Positions 52,847 to 61,020 of a stretch of 64,000 bases of DNA are shown in pieces. This stretch comes from Lachnospiraceae bacterium (GTDB taxonomy: Bacteria; Bacillota; Clostridia; Lachnospirales; Lachnospiraceae). Every line of letters starts with the position of its first letter. Position 1 is the stretch's first letter. The notes under the pieces were generated by a model. It did no database searches. It was not told the origin of the DNA and worked only from the letters and a program-made list of their open reading frames with translations. Location of the stretch: assembly GCA_031280955.1 (NCBI GenBank), contig JAITGA010000027.1, positions 1 to 64,000 of the forward strand. The letters are read 5' to 3'. The position numbers were made by a program, and so were the translations under genes.

Positions 52847-53843
52847 TTTTTTGAATGAAAGTATTGATTACAAAAAAATGTTTTTGTGTATGCGGCAAAA
52901 ATTGCTTTGGCTCATCATCGCCGCTGTTGCGGGGGCTCTACTTTGTGGCACACTGTATCTGGTTATTCGTGAGGCTACCGGTGAAACTCTCTATCGTTCC
53001 CGCTCGCAGTTTTATGTGCAGTTCATATATGACCCAAGCGGGCAAGTGGTGCAACAATATAACGGCTTTACGTGGAATGACTTGATTCACAGCGACCTGG
53101 TCATGGACTATATTGTTGCTGCTTTGAAAGAAACAGGAAATCAGGGGCAGTTTTTCGCTAGTGACGAGGTAATGAATGAAGAACTCCGTGACAATTGTAT
53201 CAGGGGTGATATCTATTCTGACTTGCGGTTATTGACGGTTACGGTAGCAAGCGCAAGCAGGGAGATGTCGGCATTTATTCAAGATGGTATGGAAAGAGGG
53301 TTATTGGAGTTTGCCGCTGCCCAAGCAGAAATTGCTTCGATGGAGATAATCACGTCCGCTGCGCCGCAGTTGGTGGTTTGGGACAATCATTTACACCGGG
53401 CGATTATTGCCGGAGCGGTGTTTTCGTTCATCCTTTCGTTCTTTATATGGTGGCTCTATTATATCCTCGATGATTCATTATATACCACGGCTGATATCAA
53501 CCAACGCTATCCCCATGAAGCTCTTGGGATCTTGCTGGCGGGGGAAACACTTGACACTTTGACACCTTATTTTGCCGAGGTAAAGGAAAACATCGCTTTT
53601 CACACCAAAGAAAAAGCAAACGTGAGATATCTGGCAGTTGATGAGCTGCCTTATCCTGATGGCGAAGAGCTTCGTCAATCAGATGGGGTGATAGTTACGA
53701 TTCCATATGGAAAAAGAAACGGTAAAGTGGTTGAGAGATGTTTGGGTTATCTTCATACCCAACAAGTAGCGGTAATCGGGTTGTTGATTGTTGAAGCCGA
53801 TGTGAAGTTTTTGCGCTCATATTATCGTAGTAAGTGTAAATAG
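52833..53843 (+). CDS. Wzz/YveK-like chain-length protein
   Basis: A 336-residue protein with SIDYKKMFLCMRQKLLWLIIAAVAGALLCGTLYLVI (first helix), an extracytoplasmic domain, a second helix (IIAGAVFSFILSFFIWWLYY) and a C-terminal cytoplasmic part. The C-terminus is a degenerate Wzc/YwqD-like fold without Walker motifs. It is a polysaccharide co-polymerase candidate controlling chain length. TTG start, with GGAGGAAC 5' of it; overlaps the previous gene by 14 bp. A separate BY-kinase is not present in the window. Confidence 0.75.
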   Translation: MTNSDFLNESIDYKKMFLCMRQKLLWLIIAAVAGALLCGTLYLVIREATGETLYRSRSQFYVQFIYDPSGQVVQQYNGFTWNDLIHSDLVMDYIVAALKETGNQGQFFASDEVMNEELRDNCIRGDIYSDLRLLTVTVASASREMSAFIQDGMERGLLEFAAAQAEIASMEIITSAAPQLVVWDNHLHRAIIAGAVFSFILSFFIWWLYYILDDSLYTTADINQRYPHEALGILLAGETLDTLTPYFAEVKENIAFHTKEKANVRYLAVDELPYPDGEELRQSDGVIVTIPYGKRNGKVVERCLGYLHTQQVAVIGLLIVEADVKFLRSYYRSKCK

Positions 53844-53851
53844 GGGTAAAA

Positions 53852-54655
53852 ATGGGTTTACAGGTATTGGTATCTGCCGTCAAAAAAGAGGCTAAGGAAT
53901 TAGCAAGGCAAATGAATCTGGAAAGTAATGCTATTATCATTATCCAAGATGATGGCTTTGCTTTTCAAGAGTTTGAAATTGATAGTGGTATCAACTCTGA
54001 TGATGGTTCGATAGTCAAGAAAAAGGTCAAGGCTTATACATTCGCCGAGCGGGGTGTGGGTTTATCACGCAACAATGCCCTTATGCGAGCCGAAGATGAG
54101 CTTTTACTTTTTTCCGATGAAGATATAGTCTTTGACCACGGCTATGCGCAAATCATCACCCGGGAATTTGCGGCACATCCGGCGGCAGATTTGATTATGT
54201 TCAATGTCAAAGTGGATAAGAGGCGGGCGACCTACGAAAACAAGGCTTTTCACCGAGTTCGTTGGTATAATTACGGTCGCTATCCTGCTTACAGTATCGC
54301 CGCCAGAACAGACAAAATCCACGCTGCCAATGTGAATTTCTCGCTTTTGTTCGGTGGCGGGGCGAAGTATGCCAGCGGCGAGGATACACTCTTTTTGCAC
54401 GATTGCCTAAAGAAAGGCTTGCGGCTTTTTGCTTCGCCACAGTTTATTGGCTGTGAGGTGTACCGAGAATCGACGTGGTTTGACGGTTTCACGGAGAAGT
54501 TTTTTCATGACCGCGGGGTTATGTACCGCTATCTTTATGGGGTGATGGCGAACCCCTTGGCTTTTCGTTTCCTATGGAGCAAAAGGAAAGAAATGTGCCG
54601 TGATATCAAGCTACGGCAAGCATATCATCTGATGAAAGAGGGAATAAGGAAGTGA
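53852..54655 (+). CDS. GT2-like glycosyltransferase (EPS type)
   Basis: A 267-residue protein: LQVLVSAVKKEAKELARQM, IIIIQDDGF, YTFAERGVGLSRNNALMRAEDELLLFSDEDIVFDHGYAQII (DED in place of the DxD site), GGGAKYASGEDTLFLHDCLKKG. It is a GT-A fold variant common in Clostridia EPS clusters. Substrate unknown. Its end overlaps the next gene by 4 bp. Confidence 0.8.
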   Translation: MGLQVLVSAVKKEAKELARQMNLESNAIIIIQDDGFAFQEFEIDSGINSDDGSIVKKKVKAYTFAERGVGLSRNNALMRAEDELLLFSDEDIVFDHGYAQIITREFAAHPAADLIMFNVKVDKRRATYENKAFHRVRWYNYGRYPAYSIAARTDKIHAANVNFSLLFGGGAKYASGEDTLFLHDCLKKGLRLFASPQFIGCEVYRESTWFDGFTEKFFHDRGVMYRYLYGVMANPLAFRFLWSKRKEMCRDIKLRQAYHLMKEGIRK

Positions 54656-55800
54656 TTCTTTATATCGGCATTGCCGTGGTGGTCGTGATGATGGCGAGGA
54701 TGATACGACCTCTGAATAGTACTGCCACGGGAGCGATATCGGCGGGGAGGGTTCATCCGCTTACAAACGGCAAATCCATTAGCAGGCAAAAGATGCTCAA
54801 TATAGCGGCTTTACTGTTTATTTTTACTTTGCTTTTTTCGGTTGCAATGTTGAGGGTCAATATCGGTAATGATTACTTGCGCTATATCGAGTTCATGCAT
54901 TTAATTTTCGTCAATGCCTTTGTCCCTACCGAGATTGGGTTCAATACTGTGGTACGGTTAGTTTATAGCATGAGCGGGTTTTACAATTATTTCGCTGTTT
55001 TTGCCCTCTTTTCCTTGTTCTCACTTGCGATTTTCCTGGTGGCGATATATCGTGACAGCGAGGATTTTTTCTTTTCATTTTTGCTATTTATCGCATTTGG
55101 TTATTATTTCCAGACATTCAACTCGATCCGTTACTATCTTGCCGTGCCGATTGCGTTATTGGCAATGGGTTATTTGTTAAGGGGCAAAAAAGTACATTTC
55201 ATTGGCTTGATTTTAGTGGGAGCATTGTTTCATCGTTCGATTTTGGTCGTGTTGCCGCTTTATTTTCTGGCGACCCTTAATTGGAAGAGATGGATGTTGG
55301 CAGCAGCAGGGGTATTATGCCTGAGCAGTTTCTTTTTTCAAGATTTGTATTTGCAGTTGCTATTATGGTTGTATCCTACATATCGTGGTACAGACCTCCT
55401 CGAAGGGGGGACGAGTATAGTAAATATCGTCCGCTGTGGTGGTGTGTTGGTACTTTCGCTCATTTATTACCGCCAAACAATACAGGATAACACCCGCAAT
55501 CGTTTCTTTTTCTATTGCAATATGGCAGCTTTCGCGCTTTATACCTGCGGTTCATTCATTCCCGAAATCTCCCGTATCGGTGTTTATCTGACCATCACAC
55601 ATATCTACTTCTTGCCGGCGATTATTAACAAGATTGAGAATAAACAGCAACGTTTTCTTTTGAAAGGTGCGGTTATTGTGGTTGCCACGGCATTTTTGCT
55701 GGTGTTCCTCAGCAGAGCAGATATGGATGGTGTCCGTTTACTGCCTTACCAGACGATACTGTTTGATGAAGTTCCAAGGATGATTATGATAACTTATTGA
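54652..55800 (+). CDS. EpsG-family polysaccharide polymerase-like membrane protein
   Basis: A 382-residue polytopic protein with about ten hydrophobic segments. Features typical of EpsG: an early loop VNIGNDYLRYIEFMHLI, then FNSIRYYLAVPIALLAMGYLL and FHRSILVVLPLYFLA. EpsG proteins are thought to act as Wzy-type polymerases. GTG start overlapping the previous stop. Followed by a GT2 gene. Confidence 0.82.
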   Translation: MILYIGIAVVVVMMARMIRPLNSTATGAISAGRVHPLTNGKSISRQKMLNIAALLFIFTLLFSVAMLRVNIGNDYLRYIEFMHLIFVNAFVPTEIGFNTVVRLVYSMSGFYNYFAVFALFSLFSLAIFLVAIYRDSEDFFFSFLLFIAFGYYFQTFNSIRYYLAVPIALLAMGYLLRGKKVHFIGLILVGALFHRSILVVLPLYFLATLNWKRWMLAAAGVLCLSSFFFQDLYLQLLLWLYPTYRGTDLLEGGTSIVNIVRCGGVLVLSLIYYRQTIQDNTRNRFFFYCNMAAFALYTCGSFIPEISRIGVYLTITHIYFLPAIINKIENKQQRFLLKGAVIVVATAFLLVFLSRADMDGVRLLPYQTILFDEVPRMIMITY

Positions 55801-55812
55801 TAAGAGGGAATT

Positions 55813-56622
55813 ATGAAGCAACCTTTTTTTTCCATCATAGTTGTCTGTCTGAATCCCGGGTCAAAGCTTGGCATGACCCTGGACAGTATCTGCAATCAGA
55901 CATTTGATGATTATGAAGTACTCATCAAGGATGGCGGTTCGGTTGACGGGACGGTAGAGCAGGTTGTTACTTTGGCTAGGAACGATAGAATCCGGTTTTG
56001 GAGTGAGGAAGATGAGGGAATATATGATGCGATGAATCAGGCGGTAAAAAGAGCAAAGGGGGAGTTCATTTACTTCCTCAACTGTGGTGATTGGTTGATG
56101 AACGATAGTGTTCTGGAGGAGGTAAATAAAGCGATAGCAGGAGATGAAAGCGGTGGGATTTTTTATGGCAATATCATGAAGCAAAAAGGAGAACAGGTGA
56201 TTTATGCCAATCCTCGCCTCAATCGTTTCGCTTGTTACCGCCATTTGCCATGTCATCAGGCTTGTTTTTATCGGGCGGGGTTGCTGACAGAGCGACCATT
56301 TATGTTAAAGTATCGCATTATGGCTGATTATGAGCATTTTTTGGCTTGTTTTTTGGAAAAAGAGGTGGCGGCAGTTTATATGCCACTCGTCATTGCCGGA
56401 TATGAGGGCGGCGGTTTTTCGGAAATAAAAGCAAACAAACGGCAACGAACGCTTGAACACCGTGAGATAGTGGGTTACTATATGAGTAAGGGAGAATTGT
56501 GTAAATATCGCTTGATTATGTTTTTGACCTTCGCGCCTTTGCGAACAGCACTTTCACAGGGAAGATTTACGGCGACGGTGTATAATAAGGTAAAAAAAGG
56601 GATTTATTGGCGCAGGGGATAG
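55813..56622 (+). CDS. GT2 glycosyltransferase
   Basis: A 269-residue GT-A enzyme: FFSIIVVCLNPGSKLGMTLDSICNQTFDDYEVLIKDGGSVDGT, DEGIYDAMNQAVKRAKGEFIYFLNCGDWLMNDSVLEE (a CGD form of the metal motif), and ILHHIPC-like LPCHQACFYR near residue 155. This is the subfamily with EDEGIYDAMNKGI wording. Substrate unknown. GAGGGAATT precedes the ATG. A 300-bp non-coding gap with repeats and a hairpin follows. Confidence 0.87.
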   Translation: MKQPFFSIIVVCLNPGSKLGMTLDSICNQTFDDYEVLIKDGGSVDGTVEQVVTLARNDRIRFWSEEDEGIYDAMNQAVKRAKGEFIYFLNCGDWLMNDSVLEEVNKAIAGDESGGIFYGNIMKQKGEQVIYANPRLNRFACYRHLPCHQACFYRAGLLTERPFMLKYRIMADYEHFLACFLEKEVAAVYMPLVIAGYEGGGFSEIKANKRQRTLEHREIVGYYMSKGELCKYRLIMFLTFAPLRTALSQGRFTATVYNKVKKGIYWRRG

Positions 56623-56663
56623 GATGGTGTTTGCTGGCGAAGGTTTGTTGTAATTGCGTGATG

Positions 56664-56821
56664 TTTGACAGCGAGGTTTGTCAGTAAGGTTTGACAGCGA
56701 GGTTTGTATTCATAAGATGGACACTTGAGTGACGTCGTTATTTAGGCGGTGTCCAGACCCGGTCTTATCGGGTCTAGCGCCTTACGTAACGCAACGTCAC
56801 TCACGTAGCGAGAGCGTGTCC
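56664..56821. repeat. Direct repeats and elaborate hairpin in mid-operon gap
   Basis: TTTGACAGCGAGGTTTGT occurs twice (56664-56681, 56690-56707). Beyond it lies a long nested stem: GGACAC/GTGTCC (56719-56724 / 56816-56821), TGAGTGACGT/ACGTCACTCA (56726-56735 / 56794-56803), CGTTA/TAACG, TTAGGCG/CGCCTTA with one mismatch, and AGACCCG/CGGGTCT (56755-56761 / 56769-56775). No T-tract follows, so it is not a simple terminator. It may be an RNA switch, a processing site or a mobile repeat. Confidence 0.65.
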
Positions 56822-56925
56822 AGCGATGAATAACAAACCATCGTTGTCAAACAATAAGAAACAGTAAGAACAGTTAGCAATAAATAATTAACAACGTTAA
56901 ATCGGGAAACGTGGAGGGATAGCCG

Positions 56926-58275
56926 ATGAGGGTTCTGTGGTTATGTAATATTATGTTGCCGGTAATTGCCCGTGATCTGGGAGTGCCATACAGTAGCCGC
57001 GAGGGTTGGCTATCAGGATATTTTTCTCAATTCGTAGCAGATGGAAGCGACCAACTGGCGGTTTGCTTCCCGATTGCTGACCGCGAGACCATGAATATAG
57101 TGAAGAAGCGGATGATAGGCGGGTTTGACAGCGATATACAGGAAATGGAAGCCGTAAGTGTTGCTAAGTTCATGCTGGGGCAAACGAGTTGTTACGGTTT
57201 CCGTGCTGACATCTTGACTCCGGAGAAGTACGACGCTTCGCTGGAAGTGCAAATGAAGCTCATATATGATAACTTCCAACCGGACATCGTTCACATCTTC
57301 GGTAGTGAATATCCCCATGCACTTGCGATGGGTAGGGTGAGCAGCGGACGTAAGCGAACAGTACTTTCGATTCAAGGATTGTGCGGAAAGATAGCGGCGG
57401 CATATACCGATGGTATCCCCACGGAGGTGATAAGCGATGAGACTATTCGTGACCTCGTAAGACATGATGCCATCACCCAACAACAACAAAAGTTTGAGAA
57501 ACGTGCCGAACATGAAAAAGAACTGTTTACCCTTATCACACATGTGACTGGGCGGACAGGGTTTGACCGGGAAACGGCAAAGGAATTAAACCCCAACATT
57601 ATTTATCATCATTTGAATGAGAGCTTGCGTGAAAGCTTTTATCAAGGACGTTGGAGCAGGGACAAATGCGAACCCTACAGCATCTTCCTCAGTCAAGGGG
57701 ATTACCCTGTCAAGGGTTTTCATTATATGCTTTCGGCAATGCCGTCAATTCTACGTGATTTTCCCTCGGCGCATCTTTATGTGGCGGGTAATTCGATTAT
57801 TGGCAAACATGGTGACGCTGCCATGTTTGGCAAGTTAAAAGGGAAACTCAAGTTGTCTTCATATGGCAAGTATATTCAATCCCTTATTTTCCGTTATCAT
57901 TTGGAAGACAAAGTAACCATGCTCGGTTCACTTGATGAGGAGATAATGAAAGCACGATTTTTGATGAGCAATGTTTTCGTTTGTCCGTCAACGATAGAGA
58001 ACTCGTCGAATTCCCTGTGTGAGGCAATGTTGCTGGGGATGCCGGTGGTGGCAGCGGGCGTAGGCGGTATTTTTAGCTTGATAGATGATGACCGTAACGG
58101 TTTGTTATATGAACCGGGCAATGTTGCTGACTTGGCGGCAGCAGTCAAAATCGCCTTTGAAGAGGAGACTGCCCTCCGCATTTCCGCAGAAGCCGCCAAA
58201 AAAGCGGTCAAAACTCATAATCGAGTGATAAATTACTTGCGCTTGATGGACATATACAGGGAAGTAATGCGATGA
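56926..58275 (+). CDS. GT4 glycosyltransferase
   Basis: A 449-residue GT-B enzyme: N-terminal acceptor domain (RVLWLCNIMLPVIARDLG...), GSEYPHALAMGRV in the middle, and the GT4 donor domain with SQGDYPVKGFHYMLSAMPSILRDFPSAHLYVAGN, VTMLGSLDEEIMKARFLMSNVFVCPSTIENSSNSLCEAMLLGMPVVAAGVGG (E-x7-E motif). Donor unknown. GTGGAGGGATAGCC precedes the ATG. Its stop overlaps the next gene by 4 bp. Confidence 0.87.
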   Translation: MRVLWLCNIMLPVIARDLGVPYSSREGWLSGYFSQFVADGSDQLAVCFPIADRETMNIVKKRMIGGFDSDIQEMEAVSVAKFMLGQTSCYGFRADILTPEKYDASLEVQMKLIYDNFQPDIVHIFGSEYPHALAMGRVSSGRKRTVLSIQGLCGKIAAAYTDGIPTEVISDETIRDLVRHDAITQQQQKFEKRAEHEKELFTLITHVTGRTGFDRETAKELNPNIIYHHLNESLRESFYQGRWSRDKCEPYSIFLSQGDYPVKGFHYMLSAMPSILRDFPSAHLYVAGNSIIGKHGDAAMFGKLKGKLKLSSYGKYIQSLIFRYHLEDKVTMLGSLDEEIMKARFLMSNVFVCPSTIENSSNSLCEAMLLGMPVVAAGVGGIFSLIDDDRNGLLYEPGNVADLAAAVKIAFEEETALRISAEAAKKAVKTHNRVINYLRLMDIYREVMR

Positions 58276-59429
58276 CCTTTAGCATCACATTTGTATCTAA
58301 CTATATCAATCACCATCAGCTGCCTTTTTGTGATGCCTGCTTTTCCCAATTGGGAGACGGCTTCGTTTTCATTCAGACTCAACCGATGGAAACAGAGCGG
58401 CTTAGGAGCGGTTGGAGTGATGAGGGTGAGAAGCGGGGATACCTTCGCTACTCATATGGAAAAGATGAAGCAATCGAAGAGGTTTTCCGTTTAATAGACC
58501 AAAGTGATGTCGTACTCGCCGGATGGTGCGAAGACGATGTGGTGGAAGCAGCAATTCAAAAACGGGTAATGGACGAGAAACTCACGTTTCGCATTAGTGA
58601 GCGGATTTTCAGGGAGGGACGCTGGAAAGTCATTTCTCCACGAGGGCTTATCCGCAATTATCATGAGCGTACCCGCCATCGCCGCCGTCCTTACTACCTA
58701 CTGAGTGTCGGTTCATATACAGCGGGCGATTTTCGCCTAATTCAGTCTTTTCCCGGTAAAAAATACCGTTGGGGTTATTTCCCCGCAACCATTCATTATG
58801 GCGAAGAGCTTTGGCAAAAAAAGCAAACCGAAGAAAAGATTCGTATCGTCTGGGCGGGGCGGTTCATTCCCCTCAAACGACCGGAACAAATGATACGCTT
58901 GCTTCATGATTTACGTAGAGATGGACACGAGGTAGTGTTAGATATGATTGGCGGCGGTGAAATGGAAGAAGAACTCCGGGAGATGGCTGCCCGCTGTCAA
59001 GTCTCACAGGCAGTTAATTTTCATGGAGTTTGCCCGCCACAGCAGGTTCGTGAGATTATGGAAGAGGGTCATATCTTCGTGCTTACCAGCAACCGCCGTG
59101 AGGGTTGGGGGGCGGTACTGAACGAAGCGATGAACAGCGGCTGTGCAGTAGTTGCCAGTTCCCAGGCAGGTGCAACCGGTTTCTTGATTGATGATGGTGT
59201 GAACGGTTTTGCCTATCATAGGGGCAGTTATAAACAGATGTATTCACTAGTGAAAAGGCTTTGTGACCATCCTGCGGAAAGGGAGCAAATCGCCCGCAGA
59301 GGATATCAGACGATAACAGAGCAATGGAATGGTGAGGATGCCGCCACTGAGTTATTGATATGTGCGGAGGTGTTGTTAAAGGGTGATGTATTCATCCCGC
59401 CGTTACGAGGACTGATGAGCGAGGTGTGA
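58272..59429 (+). CDS. GT4 glycosyltransferase
   Basis: A 385-residue GT-B enzyme: TFSITFVSNYINHHQLPFCDACF, then the donor domain IRIVWAGRFIPLKRPEQMIRLLHDLRRDGHEVVLDMIGGGEMEEELREM, VNFHGVCPPQQVREIMEEGHIFVLTSNRREGWGAVLNEAMNSGCAVVASSQAGA. Donor unknown. Last gene of glycan cluster II. ATGA overlap with the previous gene. Confidence 0.87.
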   Translation: MTFSITFVSNYINHHQLPFCDACFSQLGDGFVFIQTQPMETERLRSGWSDEGEKRGYLRYSYGKDEAIEEVFRLIDQSDVVLAGWCEDDVVEAAIQKRVMDEKLTFRISERIFREGRWKVISPRGLIRNYHERTRHRRRPYYLLSVGSYTAGDFRLIQSFPGKKYRWGYFPATIHYGEELWQKKQTEEKIRIVWAGRFIPLKRPEQMIRLLHDLRRDGHEVVLDMIGGGEMEEELREMAARCQVSQAVNFHGVCPPQQVREIMEEGHIFVLTSNRREGWGAVLNEAMNSGCAVVASSQAGATGFLIDDGVNGFAYHRGSYKQMYSLVKRLCDHPAEREQIARRGYQTITEQWNGEDAATELLICAEVLLKGDVFIPPLRGLMSEV

Positions 59430-59462
59430 AGTTTGTGATTATGTAGATGAGGGGGAGTAAAT

Positions 59463-59798
59463 ATGTGGTATTGGGAGTATACATATCCGAACGCAGCCGA
59501 AGACTACCGTAGGTATTCTGAAGCTTTAGAAAAGCTGAAAAGCTACAGAAGAAACATAAATAGTTATCTAACAAATAACTCTTCTTTCAACACGCTCGAT
59601 TTTCATGATTCATTTCAAAAAGGTGAATACTATAATCTTTATTCGCATAAAGCTAGCGAATGGGTTAATGATGCTAACAAATTTGCCGATTTTTTCATAA
59701 ATTTCAACATGCACTTGGATAATTGTATAGCCAGCACACAGGCACGAGTTAGTATATTAAATAATCAAAGAAATGAGAAAGTGTGGGTGGAAAAATGA
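59463..59798 (+). CDS. Small helical protein at T7SS effector locus
   Basis: A 111-residue protein, MWYWEYTYPNAAEDYRRYSEALEKLKSYRRNINSYL..., predicted as helical hairpin with coiled-coil pattern and no signal peptide. It does not carry a clear WXG, but size, helicity and position at the head of a unit with WXG100-like genes suggest an effector chaperone or targeting partner. GATGAGGGGGAG precedes the ATG. Overlaps the next gene. Not recognised by family. Confidence 0.65.
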   Translation: MWYWEYTYPNAAEDYRRYSEALEKLKSYRRNINSYLTNNSSFNTLDFHDSFQKGEYYNLYSHKASEWVNDANKFADFFINFNMHLDNCIASTQARVSILNNQRNEKVWVEK

Positions 59799-60097
59799 CA
59801 AATGAGTTGATTGTAAACCAAGACATAAGAGAAGTAAACGCCAGTTATGAAAACATGATGAGGTCGTTCGAAGTCCTTGAAGAGTATCTGGCAAAGCTTA
59901 CGGTGCAATTAGAAGATACTGGCTGGAGTGGGGAATCGCATGACAAATGTGTTGATATCCAATCGTTAATTACTCATTATGAACAAGGTATACGTAATCT
60001 GGTCATAGGATTCAAGGACTCCGGCTCTGTCTTTGATAATGGTATAAATGATTTTGCCAGTAACTCACGAAGTGCTGAGAGACTAAGGATGTGGTGA
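59795..60097 (+). CDS. WXG100-like protein
   Basis: A 100-residue helical-hairpin protein with the turn motif LEDTGWSGESHDKCVDIQSL: W-S-G is the WXG signature between two helices. N-terminal half IREVNASYENMMRSFEVLEEYLAKLTVQL. Such proteins are secreted by, or guide effectors to, the type VII system. The start follows GGGTGG and overlaps the preceding stop. No T7SS core gene (EssC, EsaA) is in the window. Confidence 0.75.
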   Translation: MTNELIVNQDIREVNASYENMMRSFEVLEEYLAKLTVQLEDTGWSGESHDKCVDIQSLITHYEQGIRNLVIGFKDSGSVFDNGINDFASNSRSAERLRMW

Positions 60098-60098
60098 T

Positions 60099-60716
60099 AT
60101 GTATTTAAAGTTAATCGAAGTATACGTACTTAATCGCGCATTAGATGGGAAAGACATTTTTATGCTACCGTCATTTTCAGCTATAAATGCTTCCGAACTA
60201 CTAATTTCTGATGTAAAAGAGTCATTGATAATAAATCAAGTACTTGCCAGCCATACATCATTGACGATGGAGGGAGCAAAAATAGTTAATCGTATGAAAG
60301 ACTATAAAAATGCTTCTCTATATATGACACTTGACGATTTAACCATTGGCATTAGGGATAATGCTTCTGGTATAATGATTACAAACATCGAAGACAAGTA
60401 TGCCTTTACGGTCATTGATATCACAGATTTTTATGAGCAAATCGTTAGTGTTCATCCATATATAGCGCAAGACTATGTTGTAGACGAAGTTGAGAAAGTG
60501 ACAATTGGTTTTGACGAATTGAAAACACAATATAATGTTTCTCGTGACATGAGTTTGAATGTTAAAACGAGTAGCGATAGAAGCAATACTGATGAACTGA
60601 TTTTCGTTTCAAATAATAGGCTTTATCTATACGACATGAAAAGTGAGATTTTGGCGCAAACGAATAGCTCGTCAATTAAAGCAATGATAACAGAAAGGAT
60701 AACTATTGATGAATAA
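60099..60716 (+). CDS. Unrecognised protein of T7SS effector locus
   Basis: A 205-residue soluble protein, MYLKLIEVYVLNRALDGKDIFMLPSFSAINASELL..., mixed alpha/beta without signal peptide or membrane span. No family is recognised with confidence. It begins 2 bp after the WXG-like gene and overlaps the next one, so it belongs to the unit. Its place between two WXG-like genes suggests an EspG-like chaperone or accessory role; inference only. Confidence 0.6.
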   Translation: MYLKLIEVYVLNRALDGKDIFMLPSFSAINASELLISDVKESLIINQVLASHTSLTMEGAKIVNRMKDYKNASLYMTLDDLTIGIRDNASGIMITNIEDKYAFTVIDITDFYEQIVSVHPYIAQDYVVDEVEKVTIGFDELKTQYNVSRDMSLNVKTSSDRSNTDELIFVSNNRLYLYDMKSEILAQTNSSSIKAMITERITIDE

Positions 60717-60999
60717 TGAGATAAGGTTCAGCCAAGCCCTCATGACCGACATAAAAATCAATTATGATAATGCCGCTTTAGAGGTCGAGAATATCATATA
60801 TGAGCTGAAAAAGACCTACAACAACTATGAATGGAATTATCGTGGTATGGCAAAATATGCACTTTCAGAAGGATTACCCAAAACCATTGATCATTTGGAG
60901 TTTTTGAGGGATTGCCTCGTTAATGCGTCAGCATATGTCCAACATTCTTGGGAAACCATGAATGATACAGACCAAGGATTAGCTAAAGCAATAAAGTGA
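60709..60999 (+). CDS. WXG100-like / LXG-associated helical protein
   Basis: A 96-residue helical protein, MNNEIRFSQALMTDIKINYDNAALEVENIIYELKKTYNNYEWNYRGMAKYALSEGL... The central W-N-Y-R-G turn is close to the WXG pattern. It likely pairs with the toxin encoded next, as targeting factor. ATG 60709 follows AGAAAGGA and overlaps the previous stop; a TTG one codon earlier is less likely. The toxin gene begins 21 bp downstream. Confidence 0.65.
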   Translation: MNNEIRFSQALMTDIKINYDNAALEVENIIYELKKTYNNYEWNYRGMAKYALSEGLPKTIDHLEFLRDCLVNASAYVQHSWETMNDTDQGLAKAIK

Positions 61000-61020
61000 T
61001 ACTAATGTAAAGGAGATAGT

